Source: Pseudomonas sp. RIT-PI-r (lineage in GTDB: Bacteria > Pseudomonadota > Gammaproteobacteria > Pseudomonadales > Pseudomonadaceae). Taken from it: DNA of 64,000 nucleotides. The notes beneath the pieces are model-generated. The model did no database searches and was not told the DNA's origin. It saw nothing but the letters and a program-made list of their open reading frames with translations. The stretch is taken from contig NZ_LIGE01000012.1 of assembly GCF_001297015.1 (NCBI RefSeq), positions 22,574 through 86,573 on the forward strand, read 5' to 3'. Shown piece by piece: positions 24,004 through 31,990 of this stretch. Within the stretch, counting starts at the first letter, position 1. Each line of letters begins with the position of its first letter. Position numbers and translations under genes: made by a program.

Positions 24004-24564
24004 ATGACCCGCTCACTGCCCGAGAACTACCGCGACATCCTCATCGGCCTCGGTGAAGATCCCGACCGTGAAGGACTGCTCGACACCCCGGCGCGCGCGG
24101 CCAAGGCCATGCGATACCTGTGTCACGGTTATGAACAGAGCGTCGACGAGATCGTCAATGGCGCGCTGTTTGCCTCGGACAGCGACGAGATGATCATCGT
24201 CGCCGACATCGAGCTGTATTCTTTGTGCGAACATCACCTGCTGCCCTTCATCGGCAAGGCCCATGTGGCTTATATTCCGACGGGCAAGGTGCTGGGGTTA
24301 TCGAAGATCGCGCGGCTGGTGGACATGTTTGCCCGGCGCCTGCAGATTCAGGAAAACCTCACCCGACAGATCGCCGATGCGGTGCAACAGGTCACCGATG
24401 CCGCCGGTGTCGCCGTGGTCATCGAAGCCAGACACATGTGCATGATGATGCGCGGCGTTGAAAAACAGAATTCGACGATGAACACCTCGGTCATGCTCGG
24501 CGCCTTCCGCGAGTCGAGCAACACCCGCCAGGAGTTCCTGCAATTGATTGGACGGAGCAAGTAA
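24004..24564 (+). CDS. folE: GTP cyclohydrolase I
   Basis: This zinc enzyme converts GTP to 7,8-dihydroneopterin triphosphate, the first step of pterin and folate synthesis. The zinc ligands are in [12 protein letters not shown] and [13 protein letters not shown] (Cys and His), and the GTP-binding signature is [20 protein letters not shown]. Its 186 residues are a normal bacterial length with a short N-terminus. The gene immediately precedes folX (stop codon and ATG adjoin). As one of possibly several folE copies in the genome, this one is dedicated by context to monapterin production, which is inference. Confidence 0.97.
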   Translation: MTRSLPENYRDILIGLGEDPDREGLLDTPARAAKAMRYLCHGYEQSVDEIVNGALFASDSDEMIIVADIELYSLCEHHLLPFIGKAHVAYIPTGKVLGLSKIARLVDMFARRLQIQENLTRQIADAVQQVTDAAGVAVVIEARHMCMMMRGVEKQNSTMNTSVMLGAFRESSNTRQEFLQLIGRSK

Positions 24565-24936
24565 ATGCCACAACTTCAACCGGGAATGGCGCGCATCCGG
24601 GTCAAGGATCTGCGCTTGCGCACCTTTATCGGGATCAACGAGGACGAAATCCTCAACAAGCAGGATGTACTGATCAACGTGACAATCCTGTATGCCGCAC
24701 AAGAAGCGGTGCGTGACAACGACATTGATCACGCGCTGAACTACCGCACCATCACCAAGGCGATCATCGCCCACGTCGAGGGCAATCGCTTTGCGCTGCT
24801 CGAACGCCTGACTCAGGAATTGCTCGATCTGGTGATGAGTAACGGTTCGGTGCTGTACGCCGAAGTCGAAGTCGACAAGCCGCATGCGCTGCGTTTTGCC
24901 GAGTCGGTATCGATAACGCTCGCGGCAAGCCGCTGA
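24565..24936 (+). CDS. folX: Dihydroneopterin triphosphate 2'-epimerase
   Basis: This is a 123-residue enzyme of the dihydroneopterin aldolase/epimerase fold, forming an octameric tunnel. It epimerises dihydroneopterin triphosphate to dihydromonapterin triphosphate. Landmarks are [20 protein letters not shown], the substrate-binding [16 protein letters not shown], and [18 protein letters not shown], then [19 protein letters not shown]. The LRTFIGI and DKPHALR segments match FolX rather than FolB. It is the last gene of the folM-folE-folX operon and is followed directly by a heptamer tandem repeat. Confidence 0.95.
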   Translation: MPQLQPGMARIRVKDLRLRTFIGINEDEILNKQDVLINVTILYAAQEAVRDNDIDHALNYRTITKAIIAHVEGNRFALLERLTQELLDLVMSNGSVLYAEVEVDKPHALRFAESVSITLAASR

Positions 24937-24980
24937 GCTTCAAGCTTCAAGCTTCAAGCTTCAAGCTTCAAGCTTCAAGC
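24936..24980. repeat. Tandem heptanucleotide repeat (AGCTTCA), 6.4 copies
   Basis: AGCTTCA is repeated without mismatch from the folX stop codon onward. A related inverted piece, GCAGCTTGAAGCTTG, appears at about 25014-25028, so the array can fold back. A similar CTTGAAACTCGAAGCTTGCC stands after the cysNC terminator near 35250. Confidence 0.95.
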
Positions 24981-25056
24981 GGTAAGCTAACGGCCGACCC
25001 CGATCCAATCTTGCAGCTTGAAGCTTGCCGCTCAAAGCTGTCTCGCAGAGACCCCC

Positions 25057-25353
25057 ATGACTGATCAACAACGCCTCGAACTCGAAGCCGCCGCCTTTCG
25101 CCGGCTGGTCGCCCATCTGGACAGCCGCAAGGACGTGCAGAATATCGACCTGATGAACCTCGCCGGCTTCTGCCGCAACTGCCTGTCGAAGTGGTACAAG
25201 GCCGAAGCCGACGAGCGCCAGATCGAGGTCAGCCTCGACGACGCCCGCGAAGTGGTTTACGGCATGCCGTACGCCGAATGGAAAGCCCAATATCAGCAAG
25301 AAGCCAACGCTGAACAACAAGCAGCGTTCGCCAAAGGAAAAACCCATGAGTGA
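25057..25353 (+). CDS. DUF1244 family protein
   Basis: This is a 98-residue soluble protein from MTDQQRLELEAAAFRRL, preceded by a GAGA site. The conserved core is MNLAGFCRNCLSKWYKAEAD with two cysteines, then AREVVYGMPYAEWKAQYQ. The family is widespread in proteobacteria and has no assigned role. The C-terminal tail is rich in Gln, Glu and Ala. It overlaps the start of the HopJ-family gene by 8 bases, so the two are translated from one mRNA. Confidence 0.9.
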   Translation: MTDQQRLELEAAAFRRLVAHLDSRKDVQNIDLMNLAGFCRNCLSKWYKAEADERQIEVSLDDAREVVYGMPYAEWKAQYQQEANAEQQAAFAKGKTHE

Positions 25354-25684
25354 TCTGAATACCCTGCGCGCCAGTCTGAAGAGCGGCGATCATGCTTTCG
25401 CCGACACCCTGGCCTTCATTGCTGCCGGTTACGACTACCAGCCGCAAGCGTTCAACAACGGTGGCGTGGAAAACGCCGCCGGGCAGAACGAAGGCTCGTG
25501 CAAGACCTTGGGTCTGGCGCTGCTGGAAGGGCTGAGCGATGAAGAAGCGCTGTTGGCGTTTGGTGAGCATTACCGTTCGGTGGTCGCGACGCCAGAGGGC
25601 AGTGATCACGGCAATATCCGGGCGTTGATCAAGCATGGTCTGGCCGGCGTCAAATTCACCGCGCAACCCCTGACCCGCCGCTGA
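25346..25684 (+). CDS. HopJ family protein
   Basis: This is a 112-residue protein of the HopJ family, named after a P. syringae type III effector candidate but present across non-pathogenic proteobacteria. It is therefore probably a housekeeping protein. Landmarks are FADTLAFIAAGYDYQPQAFN, NAAGQNEGSCKTLGLALLEG and EEALLAFGEHYRSVVATPEG, then HGNIRALIKHG. There is no secretion signal and no hrp region nearby. It is co-translated with the DUF1244 gene. Confidence 0.92.
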   Translation: MSDLNTLRASLKSGDHAFADTLAFIAAGYDYQPQAFNNGGVENAAGQNEGSCKTLGLALLEGLSDEEALLAFGEHYRSVVATPEGSDHGNIRALIKHGLAGVKFTAQPLTRR

Positions 25685-25686
25685 TC

Positions 25687-25832
25687 AAGATCAAAAGATC
25701 GCAGCCTTCGGCAGCTCCTACACCGTGATCGTTCCCACGCTCCGCGTGGGAATGCAGCCGGGGACGCTCCGCGTCCCATCGGACGCAGAGCGTCCAGATG
25801 AGGCATTCCCACGCAGAGCGTGGGAACGATCA
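25687..25832. repeat. One family B REP unit followed by a family C palindrome
   Basis: A single REP (AAAAGATCGCAGCCTTCGGC) at 25692-25722 is followed by a nested palindrome at 25727-25832. Its outer arms are ATCGTTCCCACGCTCCGCGT and its near-complement, and its inner arms are GGACGCTCCGCGTCC and GGACGCAGAGCGTCC. The same family C unit recurs at 34992-35101. Confidence 0.88.
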
Positions 25833-25856
25833 TCACGTGGCTGAATCTGCGGGCAC

Positions 25857-25887
25857 AAAAAAACCGGCCAATATGGCCGGTTTTTTT
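25857..25887. terminator. Bidirectional terminator between the HopJ gene and trxB
   Basis: The stem CCGGCC/GGCCGG around AATAT has seven A on the left and seven T on the right, so it can end transcription on both strands for these convergent genes. Confidence 0.88.
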
Positions 25888-25898
25888 ATGTCTGCGAT

Positions 25899-27172
<1,274 letters not shown>

Positions 27173-27925
27173 ATGCCCGCCCCCGTTCTGTCCGGCCCGC
27201 AATACCTGCGCGAAGGCCTCAAACTGGTCTTGAGCCCAGGCTTGCGCCTGTTCGTGTTGTTGCCGCTGCTGATCAACCTGGTGCTGTTCGTCGGATTGAT
27301 TTATCTGGCCGGCCACCAGTTCAGCCTCTGGGTCGATACGCTGATGCCGTCGCTGCCCGAATGGCTGAGTTTCCTCAGTTACATCCTCTGGCCTTTGTTC
27401 GTGGTGCTGGTGGCGCTGATGGTGTTCTTCACCTTCACCATGCTCGCCAACGTGATCGCCGCGCCGTTCAACGGTTTCCTTGCGGAAAAAGTCGAAGTGG
27501 TGGTGCGCGGCACCGATGACTTTCCGGCGTTCAGCTGGGGTGAACTGATTGCGATGGTCCCGCGCACCCTCGCCCGGGAAATGCGCAAACTGGGCTACTT
27601 CCTGCCCCGCGCCATCGGCCTGTTCATCCTCTCGTTCATCCCGGTGGTAAACATCATCGCTGCACCGCTGTGGCTGCTGTTCGGCGTATGGATGATGGCG
27701 ATCCAGTACATCGACTACCCGGCGGACAACCACAAACTGGGCTGGAACGAGATGCTCGCCTGGCTGCGGCAGAAGCGCTGGCAGAGCATGAGTTTTGGCG
27801 GGATCGTCTATCTGGTGCTGCTGATTCCGGTGGTCAACATTCTGATGATGCCGGCGGCTGTTGCAGGCGCGACACTGTTCTGGGTGCGTGAGCGTGGCGC
27901 GGAAAATCTGGTGACCCAGCGCTAG
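27173..27925 (+). CDS. cysZ: Sulfate transporter CysZ
   Basis: This is an inner-membrane protein of 250 residues in the CysZ/EI24 family, which imports sulfate for cysteine synthesis. Four to six hydrophobic segments are seen, including [40 protein letters not shown] and [20 protein letters not shown]. The conserved [16 protein letters not shown] loop and [15 protein letters not shown] are CysZ markers. The start has a GGAG site. The sulfate activation genes cysD-cysNC lie about 8 kb further on, in a separate transcript. Confidence 0.94.
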   Translation: MPAPVLSGPQYLREGLKLVLSPGLRLFVLLPLLINLVLFVGLIYLAGHQFSLWVDTLMPSLPEWLSFLSYILWPLFVVLVALMVFFTFTMLANVIAAPFNGFLAEKVEVVVRGTDDFPAFSWGELIAMVPRTLAREMRKLGYFLPRAIGLFILSFIPVVNIIAAPLWLLFGVWMMAIQYIDYPADNHKLGWNEMLAWLRQKRWQSMSFGGIVYLVLLIPVVNILMMPAAVAGATLFWVRERGAENLVTQR

Positions 27926-27989
27926 GTTCGTCACAAATCCATCATCCGAACGTCACAAGCACGACATGGCCTCAGTCGACACTGAGGTC

Positions 27990-29165
27990 ATGACGACAGC
28001 TCTACATATCACCCTGATCAGCGAAACCTTCCCACCGGAAATCAACGGCGTGGCCAATACGCTTGGCCGCTTGTGCGATGGACTGCGCGCGCGTGGGCAT
28101 CAGGTCGAATTGGTGCGCCCGCGTCAGGCCGGCGATCCGCAGCGCAGTGAGGATGATGCGCTCCTGTTATGTCGGGGCTGGCCACTGCCGGGGTACCCGG
28201 GGCTGCAATGGGGGCAGTCGTCGATGCATAAACTGCTGCGGCGCTGGAAGCGCCAGCGTCCCGATGTGCTGTACATCGCCACGGAAGGCCCGCTCGGGTT
28301 GTCGGCGCTGCGGGCGGCGCGCCGTTTGGGGATTTCGGTGGTCAGCGGTTTCCATACCAATTTTCAGCAGTACACCAGTCAGTACGGCCTCGGCTTGCTG
28401 ACGCGGATGCTCACGCATTATCTGCGCTGGTTTCACAATCGTTCGGCCATGACGCTGGTGCCGAGTGTCAGCCAACGCCTGGAGCTGGAGCGGCGGCATT
28501 TCGAGCGGTTGGCGTTGTTGTCGCGTGGTGTCGACAGCCAGTTGTTTCATCCGAGCAAACGCCTGAATGCCTTGCGTGAGCAATGGGGGCTGGGCGAGCG
28601 CGATATCGCCGTGATTCACGTAGGACGCCTCGCCCCGGAGAAAAATCTGGGCTTGCTCAAGCGCAGTTTCGACACCCTGCGCAGCAGTTATCCACAGCGC
28701 AATCTGAAACTGATCGTGGTTGGCGACGGTCCGCAACGGTTAGCGCTGGAAAAGGAACTGCCCGAGGCGATTTTCTGCGGTGCGCAGCGCGGTGAAGCGT
28801 TGGCGGCGCACTATGCGTCCGGGGATCTGTTTGTGTTTCCAAGCCTGACGGAAACCTTCGGCAATGTGGTGATGGAGGCGTTGGCTTCAGGGTTGGGCGT
28901 GGTGGCTTACGATCAGGCTGCGGCGGCGCAGCACATTCGCCACGGTTACAACGGCGTGTTGGCGATGCCGGGTGATGAGCAGGCGTTTTGCGAGGCGGCG
29001 GCGTGGTTGCTGGAGGAGGATGAGACGTTGCGTTGCGTGCGCCTGAATGCGCGGCAGCATGCGAGTCGCCAGGGGTGGGCGGCGATCATTGAGCAGTTTG
29101 AGGAGCACTTGCGTGGGGCTTGTGTGGGGGAGCAAGTGGTGCCGAATGCGCAGACATTGCCTTGA
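27990..29165 (+). CDS. GT4-family glycosyltransferase
   Basis: This is a retaining GT-B glycosyltransferase of about 391 residues from MTTALHITLISETFPPEING; an ATG eight codons upstream is possible. The N-terminal domain has INGVANTLGRLCDGLRARGH. The C-terminal domain has VIHVGRLAPEKNLGLLKRSF and the EX7E region PSLTETFGNVVMEALASGLG. It is closest to mannosyltransferases that use GDP-mannose (MgtA/PimB-like), so it may mannosylate a glycolipid or diacylglycerol; the acceptor is inferred. It stands alone after cysZ. Confidence 0.9.
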   Translation: MTTALHITLISETFPPEINGVANTLGRLCDGLRARGHQVELVRPRQAGDPQRSEDDALLLCRGWPLPGYPGLQWGQSSMHKLLRRWKRQRPDVLYIATEGPLGLSALRAARRLGISVVSGFHTNFQQYTSQYGLGLLTRMLTHYLRWFHNRSAMTLVPSVSQRLELERRHFERLALLSRGVDSQLFHPSKRLNALREQWGLGERDIAVIHVGRLAPEKNLGLLKRSFDTLRSSYPQRNLKLIVVGDGPQRLALEKELPEAIFCGAQRGEALAAHYASGDLFVFPSLTETFGNVVMEALASGLGVVAYDQAAAAQHIRHGYNGVLAMPGDEQAFCEAAAWLLEEDETLRCVRLNARQHASRQGWAAIIEQFEEHLRGACVGEQVVPNAQTLP

Positions 29166-29189
29166 GTTCAGGCGACTCGGAGACCGTCA

Positions 29190-29252
29190 TCGCGAGCAGG
29201 CTCACTCCTACAGGGGAACGCCTTCCAATTGTAGGAGTGAGCCTGCTCGCGA
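29190..29252. repeat. Inverted REP pair, family A variant
   Basis: GCGAGCAGGCTCACTCCTAC and GTAGGAGTGAGCCTGCTCGC face each other around a loop of about 22 bases between the convergent glycosyltransferase and reductase genes. It is the same sequence as the pair after maiA. Confidence 0.9.
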
Positions 29253-29273
29253 AGGGATCATTGAGAACGCCGC

Positions 29274-30377
29274 TTAAACCAGCGTCATCAACGCCTCACG
29301 GCTGAACGGCAGAATATCCTGCTCACGCCCTTCGCGAACTTTTTGCGCCCAGTCCGGGTCGACCAGCAACGCACGGCCCACGGCCACCAGATCGAATTCC
29401 TCTTTGTTCAGACGCTCCAGCAGATTCTCCAGACTGGCCGGTTGCGCGACCTTGTCGGTGTTGACCATGAATTGCAGGAACTCGCCATCGAGGCCAACAC
29501 TGCCGACGGTGATGGTCGGTTTGCCGGTCAGCTTGCGGGTCCAGCCCGCCAGGTTCAGCTCGGAGCCGTCGAACTCCGGCTCCCAGAAACGCCGCGTCGA
29601 GCAGTGGAAAATATCCACGCCGGCGTCAGACAAAGGCTTGAGGAACTCGCCCAGTGCTTCTGGGGTTTGCACCAGACGCGCGGTGTAATCCTGCTGCTTC
29701 CACTGCGAGAAGCGGAAGATGATCGGGAAACCTTCGCCGACTGCTGCACGCACCGCTTGAATCAGCTCGATGGCGAAACGTGAACGATTGGCCAGGCTGC
29801 CGCCGTATTCGTCGGTGCGCTGGTTGCTGCCTTCCCAGAAGAACTGGTCGACCAGATAGCCGTGGGCACCGTGGATTTCCACGCCGTCCATACCGATGCT
29901 TTGTGCGTCCTTGGCGGCTTGGGCGAATGCGGCGATTACGTCCTTGATGTCCTGTTGGGTCATGCCGTGCACCACGACCTGACCGTCCTTGAGTTTTTCC
30001 GACGGACCGTAAGCCGGCACGCTGGCGTCCGGCTCGGTGCCGATGCGGCGTACGCTGCCGACATGCCAGAGTTGCGGAACGATCTTGCCGCCTTCAGCGT
30101 GAACAGCGTCGACGACTTTCTTCCAGCCGGCCAACGGCGCTTGACCAAAGAATTGCGGCACGTTCGGGTAACCGTTGGAGGCGATGTGGCCGACGGTGGT
30201 GCCTTCGGTGATGATCAGGCCGACACCGGCGGCTGCGCGACGGCGGTAGTACTCAATGACTTTCGAATTCGGCACGCCACCCGGGGAGAAGGAGCGGGTC
30301 ATCGGCGCCATGACCACGCGGGTCGGCAGTTCGAGGGCACCGAGGTGGAACGGTTTGAACAAGGCTTGAACGGGCAT
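29274..30377 (-). CDS. Old yellow enzyme family alkene reductase
   Basis: This is an FMN-dependent NAD(P)H:flavin oxidoreductase of 367 residues with a TIM-barrel fold, reducing activated C=C bonds of enones or xenobiotics. Landmarks are TRVVMAPMTRSFSPGG, LIITEGTTVG, IVPQLWHVGS, then DGVEIHGAHGYLVDQFFWEG. The last places a His-His substrate pair (HGAH) where many relatives have His-Asn. DLVAVGRALLVDPDWAQKV binds the FMN phosphate. The physiological substrate is unknown, and no regulator is adjacent. Confidence 0.93.
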   Translation of the reverse strand: MPVQALFKPFHLGALELPTRVVMAPMTRSFSPGGVPNSKVIEYYRRRAAAGVGLIITEGTTVGHIASNGYPNVPQFFGQAPLAGWKKVVDAVHAEGGKIVPQLWHVGSVRRIGTEPDASVPAYGPSEKLKDGQVVVHGMTQQDIKDVIAAFAQAAKDAQSIGMDGVEIHGAHGYLVDQFFWEGSNQRTDEYGGSLANRSRFAIELIQAVRAAVGEGFPIIFRFSQWKQQDYTARLVQTPEALGEFLKPLSDAGVDIFHCSTRRFWEPEFDGSELNLAGWTRKLTGKPTITVGSVGLDGEFLQFMVNTDKVAQPASLENLLERLNKEEFDLVAVGRALLVDPDWAQKVREGREQDILPFSREALMTLV

Positions 30378-30465
30378 CGAAGGGCTCCACAGAAAAGGCT
30401 TTATGACGGCGATAATATGGAGAGTCGAAGCCGTTGAACAGCATTATTGATTTTGGTGATTAAGG

Positions 30466-30535
30466 ATCAGAAACGAAAAGACCGCAGCCCCGTCAGTCCC
30501 GTGTAGGAGCTGCCGAAGGCTGCGATCTTTTGATC
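30466..30535. repeat. REP, family B, with decayed partner
   Basis: A good unit (GTAGGAGCTGCCGAAGGCTG) at 30503-30535 pairs imperfectly with GAAAAGACCGCAGCCCCGTC on its left. It lies just after the glutathione peroxidase stop codon on the minus strand side. Confidence 0.75.
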
Positions 30536-30543
30536 TTGCTGTT

Positions 30544-31026
30544 TCAGCTCAGCGCTTTTTCAATCGCATGAACAATGGTCGGATCATCCGGCGCCGTGCG
30601 CGGCGAGAACCGCGCCAATACGCGGCCGTCCTTGCCGAGCAAAAACTTTTCGAAATTCCAGGTGATGTCACCGGGAAACTCCGCGCCCTCGCCCGCCAGC
30701 AGGCGATAGAGCTGATGCCGTTCGTGACCGTTGACTTCGAGCTTGCTCGACAACGGAAACGTCACGCCATAGTTAAGGCTGCAGAAATCCTGAATTTCCT
30801 TTTCAGAACCGGGTTCCTGGCCGGCAAACTGGTTGCACGGCAGGCCCAGCACACTGAAGCCTTTGCCTTTGAATTGCTGATAGAGGTTTTCCAGCGCCGC
30901 GTACTGAGGGGTCAAGCCGCACTTGGAGGCGACGTTGACCACCAGCACGACTTGGCCCTTGAACGGCGCCAGCGGTAGCTCCTGACCATCCAGGGCTGTC
31001 AACTTAAGGTCGTGAAAAGCACTCAT
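30544..31026 (-). CDS. Glutathione peroxidase family protein
   Basis: This is a thioredoxin-fold peroxidase of 160 residues that reduces hydrogen peroxide or lipid hydroperoxides. The peroxidatic cysteine is in VASKCGLTPQYAALENLYQQ, the conserved Gln region is GLPCNQFAGQEPGSEKEI, and the Trp-Asn pair is ITWNFEKFLLGKDG. It has Cys and not selenocysteine, so thioredoxin is a likely electron donor (inference from the family). It lies about 120 bases downstream of the SlyD-like gene, after a terminator. Confidence 0.95.
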   Translation of the reverse strand: MSAFHDLKLTALDGQELPLAPFKGQVVLVVNVASKCGLTPQYAALENLYQQFKGKGFSVLGLPCNQFAGQEPGSEKEIQDFCSLNYGVTFPLSSKLEVNGHERHQLYRLLAGEGAEFPGDITWNFEKFLLGKDGRVLARFSPRTAPDDPTIVHAIEKALS

Positions 31027-31096
31027 GACGAACTCCAGGATTCCGATGTTCTACTCGAAACAGCCACTTGGCGAGGCCACCAAGGACAGCCGCGGA

Positions 31097-31121
31097 CTAA
31101 AAAGGCGCCCGCAGGCGCCTC
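31097..31121 (-). terminator. Terminator of the SlyD-like gene
   Basis: On the minus strand, GGCGCC TGCG GGCGCC is followed by TTTTTA. It starts about 30 bases after the stop codon. Confidence 0.85.
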
Positions 31122-31149
31122 TCCAGTACTCGAAGCTTAGCGCAGAAAA

Positions 31150-31635
31150 TCAGTGGTGATGGCCACCTTCGCCATGGACGTGGCCATGAGCGATTTCTTC
31201 CTGGCTGGCATCACGGATGTCAACGATCTTCACTTTGAAGTTCAGACGCTGACCGGCCAACGGGTGGTTGCCGTCGACGGTCACGTCGTCGCCGTCGAGG
31301 TCACGGATGGTGACGATCTGCATCTGGCCGTCCGGCGCCGAAGCGTGGAACTGCATGCCGACTTCCAGCTCGTCAACGCCTTCGAACATGCTGCGGCTCA
31401 GGGTGCTGACCAGCTCGGCGGCGTATTCGCCGTAAGCGTCTTCCGGTTCAACGGCGACTTCCAGTTCGTCACCAACCGTTTTGCCTTCCAGCGCTTTTTC
31501 CAGGCCCGGGATGATGTTGCCTGCGCCTTGCAGGTAGACCAGCGGAGCGCCGCCGGCGGAGCTGTCGATGACCTCACCAGCGTCGTTGGTCAGGGTATAG
31601 TCGATGGAGACAGCCTTATTGGCGGCGATCAGCAT
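31150..31635 (-). CDS. SlyD-like FKBP-type peptidyl-prolyl isomerase
   Basis: This is a cytoplasmic foldase of 161 residues from MLIAANKAVSIDYTLTNDAG. It has the split FKBP domain (LVYLQGAGNIIPGLEKALEG) and the insert-in-flap chaperone domain (VEPEDAYGEYAAELVSTLSR to about residue 120). It ends in a metal-binding tail, HGHVHGEGGHHH. The tail suggests nickel or zinc binding as in SlyD, though it is much shorter and lacks cysteines. The 33-residue upstream extension of the frame was rejected. The start codon overlaps that of the divergent DUF3565 gene in CATG. Confidence 0.93.
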   Translation of the reverse strand: MLIAANKAVSIDYTLTNDAGEVIDSSAGGAPLVYLQGAGNIIPGLEKALEGKTVGDELEVAVEPEDAYGEYAAELVSTLSRSMFEGVDELEVGMQFHASAPDGQMQIVTIRDLDGDDVTVDGNHPLAGQRLNFKVKIVDIRDASQEEIAHGHVHGEGGHHH

Positions 31636-31930
31636 GGGGCGAGACCTTTTGCAGAAGAATATAGAAAGGCCAAGTTTAGCGAAGCAATCGCGCGAAAGCG
31701 AACACAACCCGGACAAACGGGTTTCGACGATCACAGGCTTCCATCAGGACGAAGACGCTCATTGGGTGGTCGAGCTTTCCTGTGGCCACACCCAGCACCT
31801 GCGCCACCAGCCGCCGTGGCAATCCCGCGCCTGGGTGCTCGACCCGGCGCAACGTATTGAAAAAATAGGCCAAGCCTTTGCCTGCGGTTGGTGCGCACAA
31901 GGCTCGGTTAGCGATAACCTTGGCGACTGA
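31634..31930 (+). CDS. DUF3565 domain protein
   Basis: This is a small protein whose core is STITGFHQDEDAHWVVELSC, then GHTQHLRHQPPWQSRAW, ending near ACGWC. The paired Cys-x-His and Cys-x2-Cys suggest a small zinc site. With the ATG at 31634 it has 98 residues. The first 30 or so are not family-like and the ribosome site is weak, so a downstream non-ATG start is possible. If 31634 is right, its ATG and the SlyD-like ATG share the tetranucleotide CATG, which places each promoter inside the other gene. Confidence 0.75.
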   Translation: MGRDLLQKNIERPSLAKQSRESEHNPDKRVSTITGFHQDEDAHWVVELSCGHTQHLRHQPPWQSRAWVLDPAQRIEKIGQAFACGWCAQGSVSDNLGD

Positions 31931-31990
31931 ATTTCGGTAGGTCGTCAGACATAAGCGACCGCCATTGCCATGCAACTTTAGAGAATTCGC

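Noticed and set aside
24936..24980. Possible CRISPR-like repeat
   Set aside because: The heptamers are contiguous with no spacers and no cas genes are present; it is a simple tandem repeat.
25346..25684. Type III secreted effector (HopJ name)
   Set aside because: The family is widespread in bacteria without type III secretion, and no hrp genes or secretion signal are nearby. The name is historical.
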